This document shows positions 19,954 through 31,419 of a stretch of 64,000 bases of DNA, piece by piece. The translations under genes and the position numbers were made by a program. The first letter of the stretch is position 1; the number at the start of each line of letters is the position of its first letter. The notes under the pieces were generated by a model that saw only the letters and a program-made list of their open reading frames with translations, had not been told where the DNA came from and ran no database searches. This DNA is from Gymnogyps californianus (lineage: Eukaryota > Chordata > Aves > Accipitriformes > Cathartidae): assembly GCF_018139145.2 (NCBI RefSeq), contig NW_026114268.1, positions 124,001 to 188,000 of the forward strand. The letters are read 5' to 3'.

Positions 19954-20850
19954 TCATAGAATCAGAGAATCATTTAGGTTGGAAAAGACCCTTAAGATCA
20001 TCGAGTCCAACCATAAACCTAACACTGCCAAGTCCATCACTAAACCATATCCCTAAGTGCCACATCTACACATCTTTTAAATTCGTCCAGGGCTGGTGAC
20101 TCAACCACTTCCCTGGGCAGCCTGGTCCCGTGCTTGACAACCCTTTTGGAGAAGAATTTTTTCCTAATATCCAATCTAAACCTCCCCTGGTGCAACTTGA
20201 GGCCATTTCCTCTTGTCCTATCGCTCGTTACTTGGGAAAAGAGACCAACACCCACCTCGCTACAACCTCCTTTCAGGTAGTTGTAGAGAGTGATAAGGTT
20301 TCCCCTCAGCCTCCTTTTCTCCAGGCTAAACACCACCAGTTCCCTCAGCCGCTCCTCATAAGACTTGTGCTCTAGACCCTCACCAGTTTCGTTGCCCTTC
20401 TTTGGACGCGCTCCAGCACCTCAAAGTCTGTCTTGTAGCGAGGAGCCCAAAACTGAACACAGTATTCAAGGTGCAGCCTCACCAGTGCCAAGTACAGGGG
20501 GACAATCACTTCCCTAGTCCTGCTGGCCACACTATTTCTGACACAAGCCAGGGTGCTCTTGGCCTTCTTGGCCACCTGGGCACACTGCCAGCTCATCTTC
20601 AGCTGGCTGTCAACCAACACCCCCAGGTCCTTTTCCGCCAGGCACCTTTCCAGCCACTCTTCCCCAAGCCTGTAGCATTGCATGGGGTTGTTGTGACCCA
20701 AGTGCAGGACCCGGCACTGAGCCTTGTTGAATCTCAGAGAACTGGCCTCGGCCCATCGCTCCAGCCTGTCCAGATCCCTCTGTAGAGCCTTCCTACCCTC
20801 AAGCAGATCAACACCCCCACCCAACTTGGTGTCGTCTGCAAACTTTCTGT
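19954..20850 (-). mobile_element. CR1 LINE, 5'-truncated 3' end
   Basis: Minus-strand reading holds the C-terminal part of CR1 ORF2 starting at [15 protein letters not shown] (the FADD catalytic box) through [32 protein letters not shown], then one frame over [23 protein letters not shown] and LPREVV. It ends with the CR1 tail (AATGATTCTCTGATTCTATGA). Frame changes show it is dead. Confidence 0.9.
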
Positions 20851-20859
20851 ATTTTAATG

Positions 20860-22110
20860 AGCCCCATAGTGCCTTTAGGGCTCATTAAATGAACCTCAGA
20901 TACTGAGAGGAGATTGAAGAAACCTCTCAAGAAGTCCAAGTCAGAAGCAAAACCCAAAGTTCCTTAAAGCATTAATGGGCTCCACTGAGGGCCATTACTG
21001 ACAAAGCCTCCCCATGGACTCATTAGAGCAGATAATTGGAGGCTGTGATTACAGGTAGGCAAAGGCACTGTGCAGGTGGCTGTAATGCTGCGAAACCCCT
21101 TGGTTTGTTTTATGAAGCAGAAAGGCCAAGCCCTCACCCTCGGCCCCTGGGAAGGCAGGTTCTGTCCCTCACGCGTGGCTCAGGGCTCTTCCTGGGGGGA
21201 GTGGGATGTGAGGGTGAGCAATGCCAAGTGTAGGAAAACTGAGCAACATCTCCGGGCCTGCCCAGGCAGGGGTGAGGAAGGGACTAAGTCCAGAGCCTCA
21301 AAAAGTTTCTGCTGGTAGGCCTCGGTGGCAGAAGCAACTGCCATAGCCAAGGGGACAAAGACCTTGGTTCCTTTGGGCCTTTCAGCCTTGCCAGAGCCCT
21401 TGGCCATCTCTACTGCAGGCTGTGTTACACTGTTCATGCCTGCACCTCTTGCCCTGCAGGCTGTTGGCACCCATCTTTCTTTCCCACCTAGCTCTCAGCC
21501 TGGCAGTTCTATGCCCTCACTGATGTCTTTCTGCCCTCACTGGCTGTTCCTTGAAACACAAAGCCATGGGCTGATCCAAACTCCCTCTGGGTGACCTCTT
21601 GCACCACAACACTACCTTTTGATTGAGATTTTTTTTCCTCATCTCCAACTTCCAAGCTGCACTTTGTGGAGGTTTTCTTCTCTGCCCCCTACCAAGAAAA
21701 GCTCCATCATCTCTGAAATCACCCTTCAAGCAGTTGAAGGCTACTACTCTAGTGCCCTGGTCCTCCACTTCAAAAGGCTACAGATGCCCAGGTTCCTCAG
21801 CTTCTCAACACAGGCCCCAAACCCCATTCTTGCAGATCGCCTCTGGACCCTCTCCAGTTCCTCCCCATTTCTCCAGAATGGGGAGCCCCACACCCAGACA
21901 CACTAGTCCAGAGCTGGTTACACCAGCGCTGAGTCAAGGGGGATGGTGACTCCCTTGTCTGGGTGCCCACACTCACTCTGATGCAGCCCCATATGCAGTG
22001 GGCCTTATTACCTTTGAGCATGCACCACTGGCTCATATGGCATCCCTCGTAATGCCCTGGCCCTTCTCCTTGGAGACAGTCCTCAGCCAGTCAGGTCCCA
22101 GCCTGCCCTC
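20860..22110 (-). mobile_element. Older CR1-like dispersed repeat, copy 1
   Basis: Blocks of this 1.2-kb stretch recur inverted at 31420-32540 and in part at 54300-54880: 'GCAAAACCCAAAGT', 'GGGCCATTACTGACAAAGCC', 'CCTCTGGACCCTCTCCAGTT', 'CCAGAATGGGGAGCCCCAC', 'GCTGAGTCAAG'. The last blocks correspond to CR1 ORF2 3' sequence (R..LERVQR and WGS regions), so I read it as a diverged CR1 subfamily. No intact frame. Confidence 0.55.
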
Positions 22111-23994
22111 ATGTTTGGGTTATTCTGTCCCCCCCAAGAAGGACTGGCAGCTTCTCCTTCTAAAACTTTGTGAGGTTTCTATTTGCCGAATTCCAGAGCT
22201 TTTCAGGGTCCCCCAGGATTGAAGCTCCATTGGGCCAGCTGTTAATGTGTGCGTGCAGATGGCTCACCCTGACTTGTGGTGCCTCTGACAAGATAACAGC
22301 ATGAGGAATTGCAGGCCATGACAGATAATAGAAGGCGGTACTAGTCTAATGGAATTGCTCACCTGAATTCTCAGGTTTTCCGGCAGAGCTCTCACTGTCT
22401 GACCATAAGTATCCAGTGGTACCTCCAGAGGACCCAGTGTCCCTGAGGTACCTGCCTGGGACTGGCAGCTGTCACAGAGGACCTGCTGGAGACCAGAGCC
22501 CCTCGGAAGCTGCAGCTGGAGCCTGGGCAGAGGGTCCCAGGGCACCTACACGGGCACCACGCTCCCATGTAACTGCATCCCACCCCAATTTCATGATCGC
22601 TTGCCTTTGCAAACAAAGGCAGTACACAAAATCCCCCTGAGATCAGTATAGGAAAACAAGACAAAACAAAGCAAGGAGGAGAAACACCACCACCACCGTT
22701 TGAAGCTTAAAGTTGCAATAGGAGATTTCCCTCACTCCGCATCTTCATTCTGTTCCTTTGTTGCTTCATTTTTTTAAAGTGTTCTCAACATTTCCATCAT
22801 ACTGAAGCCTACAGCATTAAGAAAGATAATTTTTGTGTCTTGCACAGAGCCCAGGGCCCCCAAACACTCCCTGCCCTCGACTGTCCATGTCATCTCTAAC
22901 CTTGGGCACAGAGTGAGTCTCGCTCAGAGGTGTTGACCACTCTTGCCTGATGGAGGAAAGCAGGGTAAAAAGCTTCAGTGAAATGCTGTCTTGTTGGATG
23001 GCCAAGTTTGCACTAATCTCATCAAATCCGTGTTATCTGTCTCTGTATGTGAGTATATGGGAATATCTGGATTAATGTATAGGTAAATGTATAGAAAAAA
23101 TGTATAGGTGTGTCCAGTTACTCGGCAAAATCCATTTCCTACCAGCACTCTCAAAGGGAGAATCTTTGTTCTGAGGAATTACGGTAGTCCTACTGTCTTT
23201 GTCACTCCGTCCCCTGCCCCACTGGCCACGGGGACCAGGGTTCCCTCAGCTGCCTTCCTTGGGCTGACAACACATTTAGCGAAGCCCTTCTGGGTGCCCT
23301 CCCCATGCATGGCCATTTCCAGCCACCGCTGAGCTTTGCCTTTCCCAGCTCCATCCAGCCCTGCACCCACAGGCCAGGTGTCTGCCTGCCTCCTGGGCAG
23401 CCTGTTCCCCTCCAGCCTCCCTGCACTTCCTTCTGCTGTTTGACCTCCTAAGTCAGGGCGGTCCCTGTTCATCCACGCTGACCTCTTGCCAGGTCTGCTT
23501 GACTCCCTGCGCATCAGACTGGCTTCTTCCTGGGCTTGGAGGAGATGTCCCTGAAGATCCAAGAGGGACTCAGAGCCCCCTTTGGCCTCCAGGACACTCC
23601 AAGCAGATCCTCAGCTAACTGAAATCAGCTCTCCTGCAGTCCTGCACTGTCATTCTGCTAGTTGTCCTACTTCTCCACCAGCTCATGGTCATTGCAGCCA
23701 TGGCTGCCCTCATCTTTCCCATCCCCAGCCAGATCTGCTCTGTCTGTCAGTAAGAGACCAGCCCTCGTCAGCTCATCCAGTGTCTGTGTCAAAACGCTGT
23801 CTTCCACACCCTGCGGGAATCTCCTGGGTTGCTTGTGCCCAGCCCTGCTGCCCTCCCAGCAGACTGTGGGGTGGTTCAACTTGCCATGCAATCGAGGACC
23901 TGTGACCACGAGGCTTCCTGCAAGGCTCTGCGCACGCCAGCCTCCCCTTTGCATAGAGCTACCTCTACCTCTCACCCTCCGCTGCCTTCCTGAG
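22111..23994. other. No gene recognised
   Basis: Mixed GC content, no long meaningful frame. It runs into the assembly gap. No named repeat family was identified. Confidence 0.45.
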
Positions 23995-24494
23995 NNNNNN
24001 NNNNNNNNNNNNNNNNNNNNNNNNNNNNNNNNNNNNNNNNNNNNNNNNNNNNNNNNNNNNNNNNNNNNNNNNNNNNNNNNNNNNNNNNNNNNNNNNNNNN
24101 NNNNNNNNNNNNNNNNNNNNNNNNNNNNNNNNNNNNNNNNNNNNNNNNNNNNNNNNNNNNNNNNNNNNNNNNNNNNNNNNNNNNNNNNNNNNNNNNNNNN
24201 NNNNNNNNNNNNNNNNNNNNNNNNNNNNNNNNNNNNNNNNNNNNNNNNNNNNNNNNNNNNNNNNNNNNNNNNNNNNNNNNNNNNNNNNNNNNNNNNNNNN
24301 NNNNNNNNNNNNNNNNNNNNNNNNNNNNNNNNNNNNNNNNNNNNNNNNNNNNNNNNNNNNNNNNNNNNNNNNNNNNNNNNNNNNNNNNNNNNNNNNNNNN
24401 NNNNNNNNNNNNNNNNNNNNNNNNNNNNNNNNNNNNNNNNNNNNNNNNNNNNNNNNNNNNNNNNNNNNNNNNNNNNNNNNNNNNNNNNNNNNNN
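23995..24494. other. Assembly gap (500 N)
   Basis: Exactly 500 unknown bases, which looks like a fixed-size scaffold gap. It removes the left part of the class-I retrovirus that follows. Confidence 0.99.
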
Positions 24495-25047
24495 AAAAAA
24501 AAGAAAGAATAGGGACAGAAAGCTAGTTGGCAGCAGCATTAAACGGCAATCCTGGACTAAGGGGACAGGGACGTGGAGGTTTTCTGAGGCAAGGTCAGAA
24601 GAGGAAATTGGAGGAGCAATGGACCTCGAGGAAGTAGACACTGTTGTAATTATTGTGGACATTTAGGCCATGGGAAACAGGAGTGCCCAGTGTGACCAAA
24701 GGGCCTCCCAACAGCACCTCTCAATCCTCTGCTGCAGTCTTGCCCTGCTCTCTGCAACAGGGGCAGCTCAATTTTACCCAGGACTGACAGCTACCAGGGA
24801 CCTATGGTGCAGTCACTACAGGAGCCTCTGAATATGAAATATTTTCCCCTTGGTCTCAAACCTTTTGACTGATGAACATAATTCCTCCTGTCTAATAGGT
24901 ACAGGGGCAACTGTTTCGACCTGAAATCAACATACCTATTCATTTGGAGTCTCAATACCTTTTTGCATTTCCCTGGGGAAAGATACAGCTAACATGGACA
25001 AGGCTCCTTCAGGGCTTTCCTGCATCCTCCACTAGTTTTCTAAAGTT

Positions 25048-25416
25048 TTGTTAGAAGATTTGCAGGATGCTGTCTTTAAAGAAATGGATCCCTTTTTGAT
25101 ACAATCTGTTAATGATTTATTGGTAGCCAAGGAATCTTATAGAGCTGACACCCGCGCCTTACTGTTGGCCTTCGCTGAGAAGGGCCATCGGGCTTCTCCA
25201 CATAGATACAACTTTTGTAAGAGAAGTGTAAAACACTTGGGTTACATTCTCCAACAAGGGGAGTGTCGTTTACCTGAGCACCGTATTCAACCATTCAAAA
25301 TCTTCCCCAAGCAGTTACTAAAAACAAATGCGAGCCTTTTCAGGAGCTGTAGGATTCTGCCGCCCCTGGAGAGCTGCTTCTGGGGAAATGGCAAATCCAC
25401 TGATACAGACTACTGA
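25048..25416 (+). pseudogene. Class-I ERV pol fragment (RT palm/connection)
   Basis: A 122-codon open stretch carrying the RT palm box (QSVNDLLVA) and downstream RASPHRYNFCKRSVKHLGY, typical of gammaretrovirus-like RT. The catalytic Tyr and first Asp are replaced (Ser, Asn). It is a fragment without its own start; upstream RT is missing or scrambled. Confidence 0.65.
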
Positions 25417-25911
25417 TCATGGCGCTGGAGAACCCATCCACTGACTAATAGACAAGCTAAAGGCATCTGAGCTTTTGAGGCACGCGTTAGTGACTGCACC
25501 TGCTGTGGGATTGCCAGACTACAGGAAGCCATTTACCTTGTTTGTACATGAAGAAATGTAACTATCCCAGCCAACACCAGTACGGTCTGGCAGCTGAAGG
25601 ACCCTTTGCTTGTGTCCCTAGGACAGCTGCCGCAGCACTCCTAGTTGAACAGCAGTGAAAATGTGCTGCTTGGATCCCCTCTAGTGCTACAAGTACCACG
25701 TGGACTTGAAATGCTGCTGTCACACAGCACTGTCACCACAGCAAATACATCGCTATGAGCTGATTCTCTTAATGGCAGAACACATAAGAATGAAGTGATG
25801 TAATACACTGAACCCTGTTACTCTACTCCCTCCACCTGGGGAAGAAACTCCACATCACGATTGTGTGGCAACAACCCGTGAAGCCAAAAAGACTCAAAAA
25901 TATTTACAGAA

Positions 25912-26187
25912 GTGCCCTTTCCAGATCCGGATCTTGAACTATGTGTAGATGGGTCCCCGTATTATCTAAACAGGGACCAGGTTACAGGTTACTCAGTAAC
26001 TCCTGAAAATAAAGTCGTGGAGCCTTTGCCACTCAGTCCAAAGCTGAGTGAACAAGCAGCAGAATGGATTGCATTAACAAAGACTTGCCAGCTGTCCAAA
26101 GACAAGACTGTAAATACACTGATTCTCGATATGCCTTTGGAGTGTGCCACACCACTGGGCAGTTCTGGAAGGGGCGCGGGTTTATAA
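25912..26187 (+). pseudogene. Class-I ERV RNase H fragment
   Basis: A 91-codon frame with DLELCVDGSPYY near its start (first catalytic Asp in VDGS) and EQAAEWIALTKTCQL (catalytic Glu region). The following TDSRYAFG-type region is in another frame (the tract reads ATTCTCGATATGCCTTTGG), marking a frameshift near 26120. Confidence 0.65.
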
Positions 26188-26193
26188 CTTCTC

Positions 26194-26644
26194 ATGAGAG
26201 TAAGTACTGAAGTGTTAAAAACTAGACAGCTGCCACAAAAACTAGCTGTCATTCATCAGCCAGCCAATACTGGTGAAAGGACAAAAGAAGAAATAGGAAA
26301 AGATCTAGCGGATGTTGCAGCTAAAGCCACAGCACGACAGCCGTACAAAACACCAGGCTTACAAGCAGTCCCACGGTCTGACCTGGTGTTATCCGCTCCT
26401 GAAAAGATCTATTTGACTGTTCCTGCTGAAGAAATTGACTCTTGGAAAAGGCATGAAGCAACCAAAGACTCCCAGGGAAGAGTACTCCAGAGAGAGGACG
26501 GAAAACCTTCCTGTTTTACCTGAGCAACATCTGATTCCCATAGCAAAAATGCATCACCATCCAGGGCATTTGGGGACTGCTGCACTAGCCCACACAGTGC
26601 TGAAGAATTGGTTCATGCCAGGAATTTATGCCACAGCCAAATAG
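26194..26644 (+). pseudogene. Class-I ERV integrase N-terminal fragment
   Basis: Two overlapping frames (26194-26523, 26435-26644). The first ends the RNase H/connection part; the second holds HHHPGHLGTAALAHTVLKNW, the H..H half of an integrase zinc-binding domain. The catalytic core is not recognisable downstream. Confidence 0.55.
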
Positions 26645-27358
26645 ATAACTGCCTCTTGCACGCACTACCTTTAGCCTTAATGCATATTTAGCAAGACCTC
26701 AACAAAAAACAAAGCTGTCTCCCTATTAAATGCTATTCAAAAGACTGATACAACTCCCTGGAACTTACGTACCCGCTCATGTCAGTTTATGAGCAGGAAA
26801 TGCAAATGTGGCCCAGTGTATTTTACGGGTTCAGAAATTCTTAAAATACAATCAGGCCCGGGCACAGCTAATACAGCCAGTACCTCTAGAAGGAACTTTG
26901 CTTCAATCGAAGGAATTAACTTTGGGTAAGAGTACACCGAAAAAAGGAACACTTATCCCTTGGAGGGAGGGACCATTGCTGGTATTGCTCACCTTTCTCA
27001 GCAGTAAAGGTGGAAGAAAAACCGACTTGGATCCATCACTCCCACCTGAAAGCTGTGACTAGTCTAGAATTGGAACCAGGAAACCCTCCTGACACCAAGG
27101 GAACATCCATCACTGGAGAGACAAAACTACCCATAGCCACGAACCTACACAGAGCTGGTGGATTGGCTGTGCCCTCGCTAACCTTGTCTAAAACAATTCA
27201 ACAACAGGAAAGTCGAAAGTAATTTGTTTCTTATGAATTGCACAGGGACTGAACTATATCCTTACTGAAAACTACAGTGTAATCAAGAGATAATTCTCTG
27301 TTGCAATATGCTGTTTGATTTTTTGTACTAATAATAATTTAAAAACTCTTACATGAAA

Positions 27359-28350
27359 CCTGTTATAATGATACATCACATCATAGATTTGTTCTGGGAT
27401 GGAGTTTATCGAGCTCTGCAAACTCCAAAACATGTGGATGTTTGCAGAGAAATTAACACGGTATTCTGTAGGAAGCCATAATCAAAGAAAGATAATTGTA
27501 AAATGTTGGTTTCCTATGGGATCCTGATTGGTTTGAGTCATCTAATCTGGGTCCAAGCCTTACTGGTTTACCTAAACAACCAGAGCCAGTACACGCTAAC
27601 CCTTTTGCAGGACATACTTACCATGATTATGATTTCTTTGAGGATTCTACTCCTCTATTTACACGACTACCTGAGCAATATTGGATATGTGGAGAAAGGG
27701 CATTCAAGTATTTATCCCTGACCTGGGCTGGGCAGTGTACTCTCGGTGCATTAATACCATCCGCACAGGTTAGAACCAGTATCTCTTCTGCCTCTAGAGC
27801 TCATAACTACTGGTATATGTGAGAAAAAGCGTTACAGCCCTCTGACAGAATGTCGCACTGAGCTCCACCTGTGTGTAAGAGCTTTTATCCCATGGTAGGG
27901 GTTGCTGAATGAGAAAGCATGGTTGGAAACGTGTCAACAGAATTAGAAAAAGTCATTAAAGAAACTGCAGATAGTATGGCAGCCCTACAGGAAGAAATCA
28001 CATGATGATCACAAATGGTAACAGAGACTCGATTAGCCTTAGGCTACCTATTAGCAGCAGAGGACGGAGTATGTGCGTTATTGATATGACAGCTGCTGGG
28101 TTTATGTAAATCCAGACCAGAAAAATGAAACTGATATAAATAAGGTAAAGACACATTTAAAAGTAATACATGAATTAAGACAGGCATCTCCCCTCCATCT
28201 ATTTGGATGGTTAACCTCTTGGCTCCCACACTTGAGTATAAGATGTGAACTAAAAGCATTTTGGATGTTGTACTCGCTCTCTTATTTTGCTTTCTAATTA
28301 TATACGTGTCTTTGCAGTGTTGTATCACCTTATGCACTTGACTTAGTACT
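27359..28350 (+). pseudogene. Class-I ERV env remnant
   Basis: Broken frames with surface-unit-like sequence, then a transmembrane-subunit region: coiled-coil heptads (VSTELEKVIKETADSM, ~27920), a TRLALGYLLAAEDGVCAL stretch (~28029-28080) and a hydrophobic anchor near 28260-28310. Stop codons interrupt every part, so no envelope protein can be made. Confidence 0.55.
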
Positions 28351-28439
28351 AAAATAATGGATAATATAATGTGATCAGTCCCTACCTATTATAACAATCA
28401 GTCTCCATAGTATAAAGGATATTCACTTTGTTAATGGAT

Positions 28440-28996
28440 TAGTTCACATTATGCACTGTAATGTAATGAGGTAGTGGAATTTTACTAGAGACTTTGGTAT
28501 TGTCCATGATTAAGTAAAACGAATGAAAGGACAGCCCAGCCCTGGAAAGAAGGACTTTGCTTTGTGGAAGCTTAGAGCTGTCCTGAAGGATAAAGGATAC
28601 CCTAGGACAACCAAGGTAACGCCAGCATCCCAACCCCTCTGACACCTCTTTGAAACCCTCCCAGCGTTGTCTGGCATCACAGATCAGTCACTCGAGCAAG
28701 ACTGACTCCAGGGACAGCTGGAACAATAGACAAGCAGCAAGAATGCTGCAGAAATATTGTAGTTTTGCAAAGTTTTGCTATGATTAGTGATCACTGGTGT
28801 GGGTGTAGTGATCAGTCAAATCGTGTTGTACCTGAATGTTTGAAGGGTATAAAGAACCCCATGTAAAGCCACATTCTGGGTGCCCCAATTTTGCTGAGAC
28901 ACCACATGCGCATGAATAAATATTTGCTGCTGTAATTCTTTACTTGGTCCTAGCCTCTCTCCTCGGTCGCCATGGGCTGTTGCGAATGTTTGTGAC
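28440..28996 (+). mobile_element. Class-I ERV 3' LTR (approximate)
   Basis: Follows the env remnant. It has AATAAA at ~28914-28920 followed by a U5-like end with pyrimidine-rich CTAGCCTCTCTCCTCGG and a terminus TTTGTGACA. The left boundary is not certain because no clear polypurine tract was found. Confidence 0.5.
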
Positions 28997-28998
28997 AG

Positions 28999-29114
28999 TC
29001 AGCACTGTTCAGCGGTAACTAAAACATAGGTGTGTTATCAATACTGTTGTCATTATAAATCCAAAACATAGCACCATGAAGAAAATTAACTCTATGCCAG
29101 CCAAAACCAGCACA
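28999..29114 (-). mobile_element. ERVL LTR 5' fragment
   Basis: Minus-strand reading starts TGTGCTGGTTTTGGC and continues AGAGTTAATTTTCTTCATGGTG and TAGTTACCGCTGAACAGTG, matching the first ~115 bases of the LTRs at 35639-36179 and 56995-57581. It abuts the class-I LTR end. Confidence 0.7.
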
Positions 29115-29227
29115 CCAGTACCGTATAATTAAAGGCTCATCACACATTCACTTGCAGATACAGGTAAGCAATATGTACAATTACAGATACAATTAGAGCC
29201 ACAGACACCATACGTGTGTCTTATGAT

Positions 29228-29319
29228 TTAGTTTTAGGTAGTTTTGCGAGGGGCAGGGAGTTGGACTCGATGATCCTTATGGGTCCCTTCCAACTTGAGA
29301 TATTCTATGATTCTATGAT
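29228..29319 (+). mobile_element. CR1 3' tail
   Basis: GGGAGTTGGACTCGATGATC, then GGGTCCCTTCCAACTTGAGA and ATTCTATGATTCTATGATGG: the highly conserved 3' end of CR1 with its tail repeat. Only the end survives. Confidence 0.85.
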
Positions 29320-30045
29320 GGTACAATCACGTCTTTTGACCGGCTCGCTATGCTGTGCTTGATGCACCCCAGGACACGGCTAGCCCTTTTGGCTGCCAGG
29401 GCATACTGCTGACTCCTGTTCAACTTGCCATCGACCCAAACCCCCAAATCTCTTTCCACAGGGCTGCTCTCCAGCCTCTCATCCCCCAGTTTGTATGTAT
29501 AACCAGGACCACCCCATCCCACGTGGAGAATCCAGCACTGCTCTTGTTAAATTTCATACGGTTGGTGATTGCCCAGCTCTCTAGTCTATGATATCTCTCT
29601 GCAAGGCCTCTCTACCCTCGAGGGACTCCACAGCTCCTCCTGCTTTAGTATCATCAGCAAACTGACTTAATGTACATTTGATTCCTGTGTCCAGATCATT
29701 TCTAAAAACATTAAAGAGCACTGGCCCTAAAATGGAGCCCTGGGGAACTCCGCTGGTGACTGGCTGCCAGCCCAATGTAACCCCATTTACTATAACCCTT
29801 TGAGCCTGACCTCTCAGCCAATTGCTCACCCAACGTATGATGGACTTGTCTAGCTGTGTGCTGGACAGTTTATCCAAAGGATAGTGGGAGAGACAGGATC
29901 AAAAGCTTTGCTAAAATCCAAAACCACCACATCTACTGGCTTCCCTTGGTCAACTAGATGGGTGACCTTGTCATGAAAGGAAATTCAGTTGGTTAAGCAG
30001 GACTTTCCCCTCGTGAACCCATGCTGGCTATGACGAATGCCTGTG
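29320..30045 (-). mobile_element. CR1 LINE ORF2 fragment
   Basis: Minus-strand frames in order: HSQHGFTRGKSCLTN, then [48 protein letters not shown], then ERDLGVWVDGKLNRS. This spans RT fingers and palm with the catalytic FADD. Frame changes at about 29580 and 29880-29985 make it dead. Its 3' end is missing. Confidence 0.85.
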
Positions 30046-30180
30046 TCCACTTCTGGGCTCCCCAGTACAAGAGAGAGATGGAGCAACTGGAGAGAGTCCA
30101 GCGAAGGGCCACAAAGGGCATCTCTCATATGAGGATAGCTTGAGAGAACTGGGACTGTTCGCCTGGGCAAGAGAAGGAAC
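30046..30180 (+). mobile_element. CR1 fragment
   Basis: Short plus-strand CR1 ORF2 3' piece: [23 protein letters not shown], followed one frame over by SLRELGLFAW. It is opposite in orientation to the adjoining fragment. Confidence 0.7.
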
Positions 30181-31419
30181 TTTGTGGCTGTTCCTACTCC
30201 AGTGTGGGTCTATCCACAGGCCACAGTCCTTCAGAGGTGTACCTGCTCTGGTGGGGGTGACTCGTCCCAGTCCCTACAGGGTGTACATGTTCTGGCGTGG
30301 GCTTACTGAGAGGCAACCGCCCCTGAGGTACAGCTGATGTACCTCCAGTGTCGAACTTATCCACAGGTCACTGTCCTTTTGACTCCAGTTCACACTGGAG
30401 TTTTAGCAAGTTCCCTCGCTGCCCCCAAGACCACTCCCTCACGGGAGCAGAGTGGCAACAAGAAGAGCCAGTGAGGTGAGCTGCCCTGCAGGGACTTCCT
30501 ACTTACAAACAAGGAAGAACTGCTCAGAGATGTAACAGTCAGGGATGAGAAAGCAGAGTGTAGGATCCTGAGAAAAGGGAACAAGGCCAAGAGCAGGACT
30601 TGAGGAGAGCAGGCTTTGGCCTGCTGGGCGACCTGCTTGGCAGAATCCCATGGGACACGGCCCTGCAGACAACAGAGGTGCAGAGTGCTCTTTGATGGTC
30701 AAGGATCTCCTCTTCAAGCTCCAGAATGCTCCACCCCCACATGCAGAAAGTCAAGCAAAGGTGGCAGGAGGCTGGCATGGATGAGAAAGGAGCTCCTGAC
30801 AAAAAACAAGCAGGAAGAGGAAGCCCAGAGAAAGTGGAAGCTGGCTGCCTTCCAGCCTCAAGGCTTCTGTGCTGCTGTGCTGGAGAGAGCCATTTGCATG
30901 TGTGTGTTTGTCTGTGCGTGGGGGATCAGGGGGGATGAGGGGATCGTGGGGCCAGCTCCCACATAGACAGAGGGTCTCAGACCAGCTCCTGGAGGGATCC
31001 TATTGTCTGTGTGTCTCTATAGGTATACATTTTCCACTAACACAGCCTTGCATACAAACAGCCCAACCCTCATTTACCCTTTCTCCACTGACCCTGCTTG
31101 TGCTTGCTTTGTACCCTCCTTTGGTGTTTTGGAGATTGTGTTCATGGCAATTCCTACCTGGCTCTGTAGAGACCTGCAGCTCCTCAGGCTGTTATCTGTG
31201 AGACTGCACCACCAGCATGGGGAGCCACCTGCACACAAACATGAACAGCTGGCCAAATGGAGCTTCAGTCCAGGGGGACCTTGAGAAACTCAGTGATGTG
31301 GCCCACAGAAACCTCTGGAGTGACTCTGAGGAGATGGACCTGGGAACTATGAGGGACGCCGTACGAGCCAGTGGTTTATGCTCACCAGGAACAAGGGCAG
31401 TTGCATACGGGGCTGCATT
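30181..31419. other. No gene recognised
   Basis: No recognisable coding domain. 30180-30480 contains short local repeats (two similar 'ccacaggtc/ccacaggcc' blocks). Nothing else assignable. Confidence 0.4.

Larger units (their letters stand above)
24497..28996 (+). mobile_element. Decayed class-I (gamma/epsilon-like) endogenous retrovirus
   Basis: Remnants lie in retroviral order. Gag end with one CCHC knuckle (YCGHLGHGKQECP, ~24640-24695); protease with LIGTGATVS (~24893); RT with SVNDLLVA (~25110-25135) and LGYILQQGECRLP; RNase H with CVDGSPYY (~25940) and a frame-shifted TDSRYAFG stretch; integrase zinc region HHPGHLGTAALAHTVL (~26550); env surface and transmembrane fragments (27.3-28.35 kb) with a heptad region followed by LALGYLLAAEDGVCALL. 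Many stops and frame changes. Protease has Gly for the catalytic Asp and RT has SVND in place of the usual YVDD. The 5' LTR is lost in the gap. Confidence 0.7.

Noticed and set aside
23662..24666. Long open frames of over 330 codons on both strands
   Set aside because: They exist only because the 500 N bases were read as open codons.
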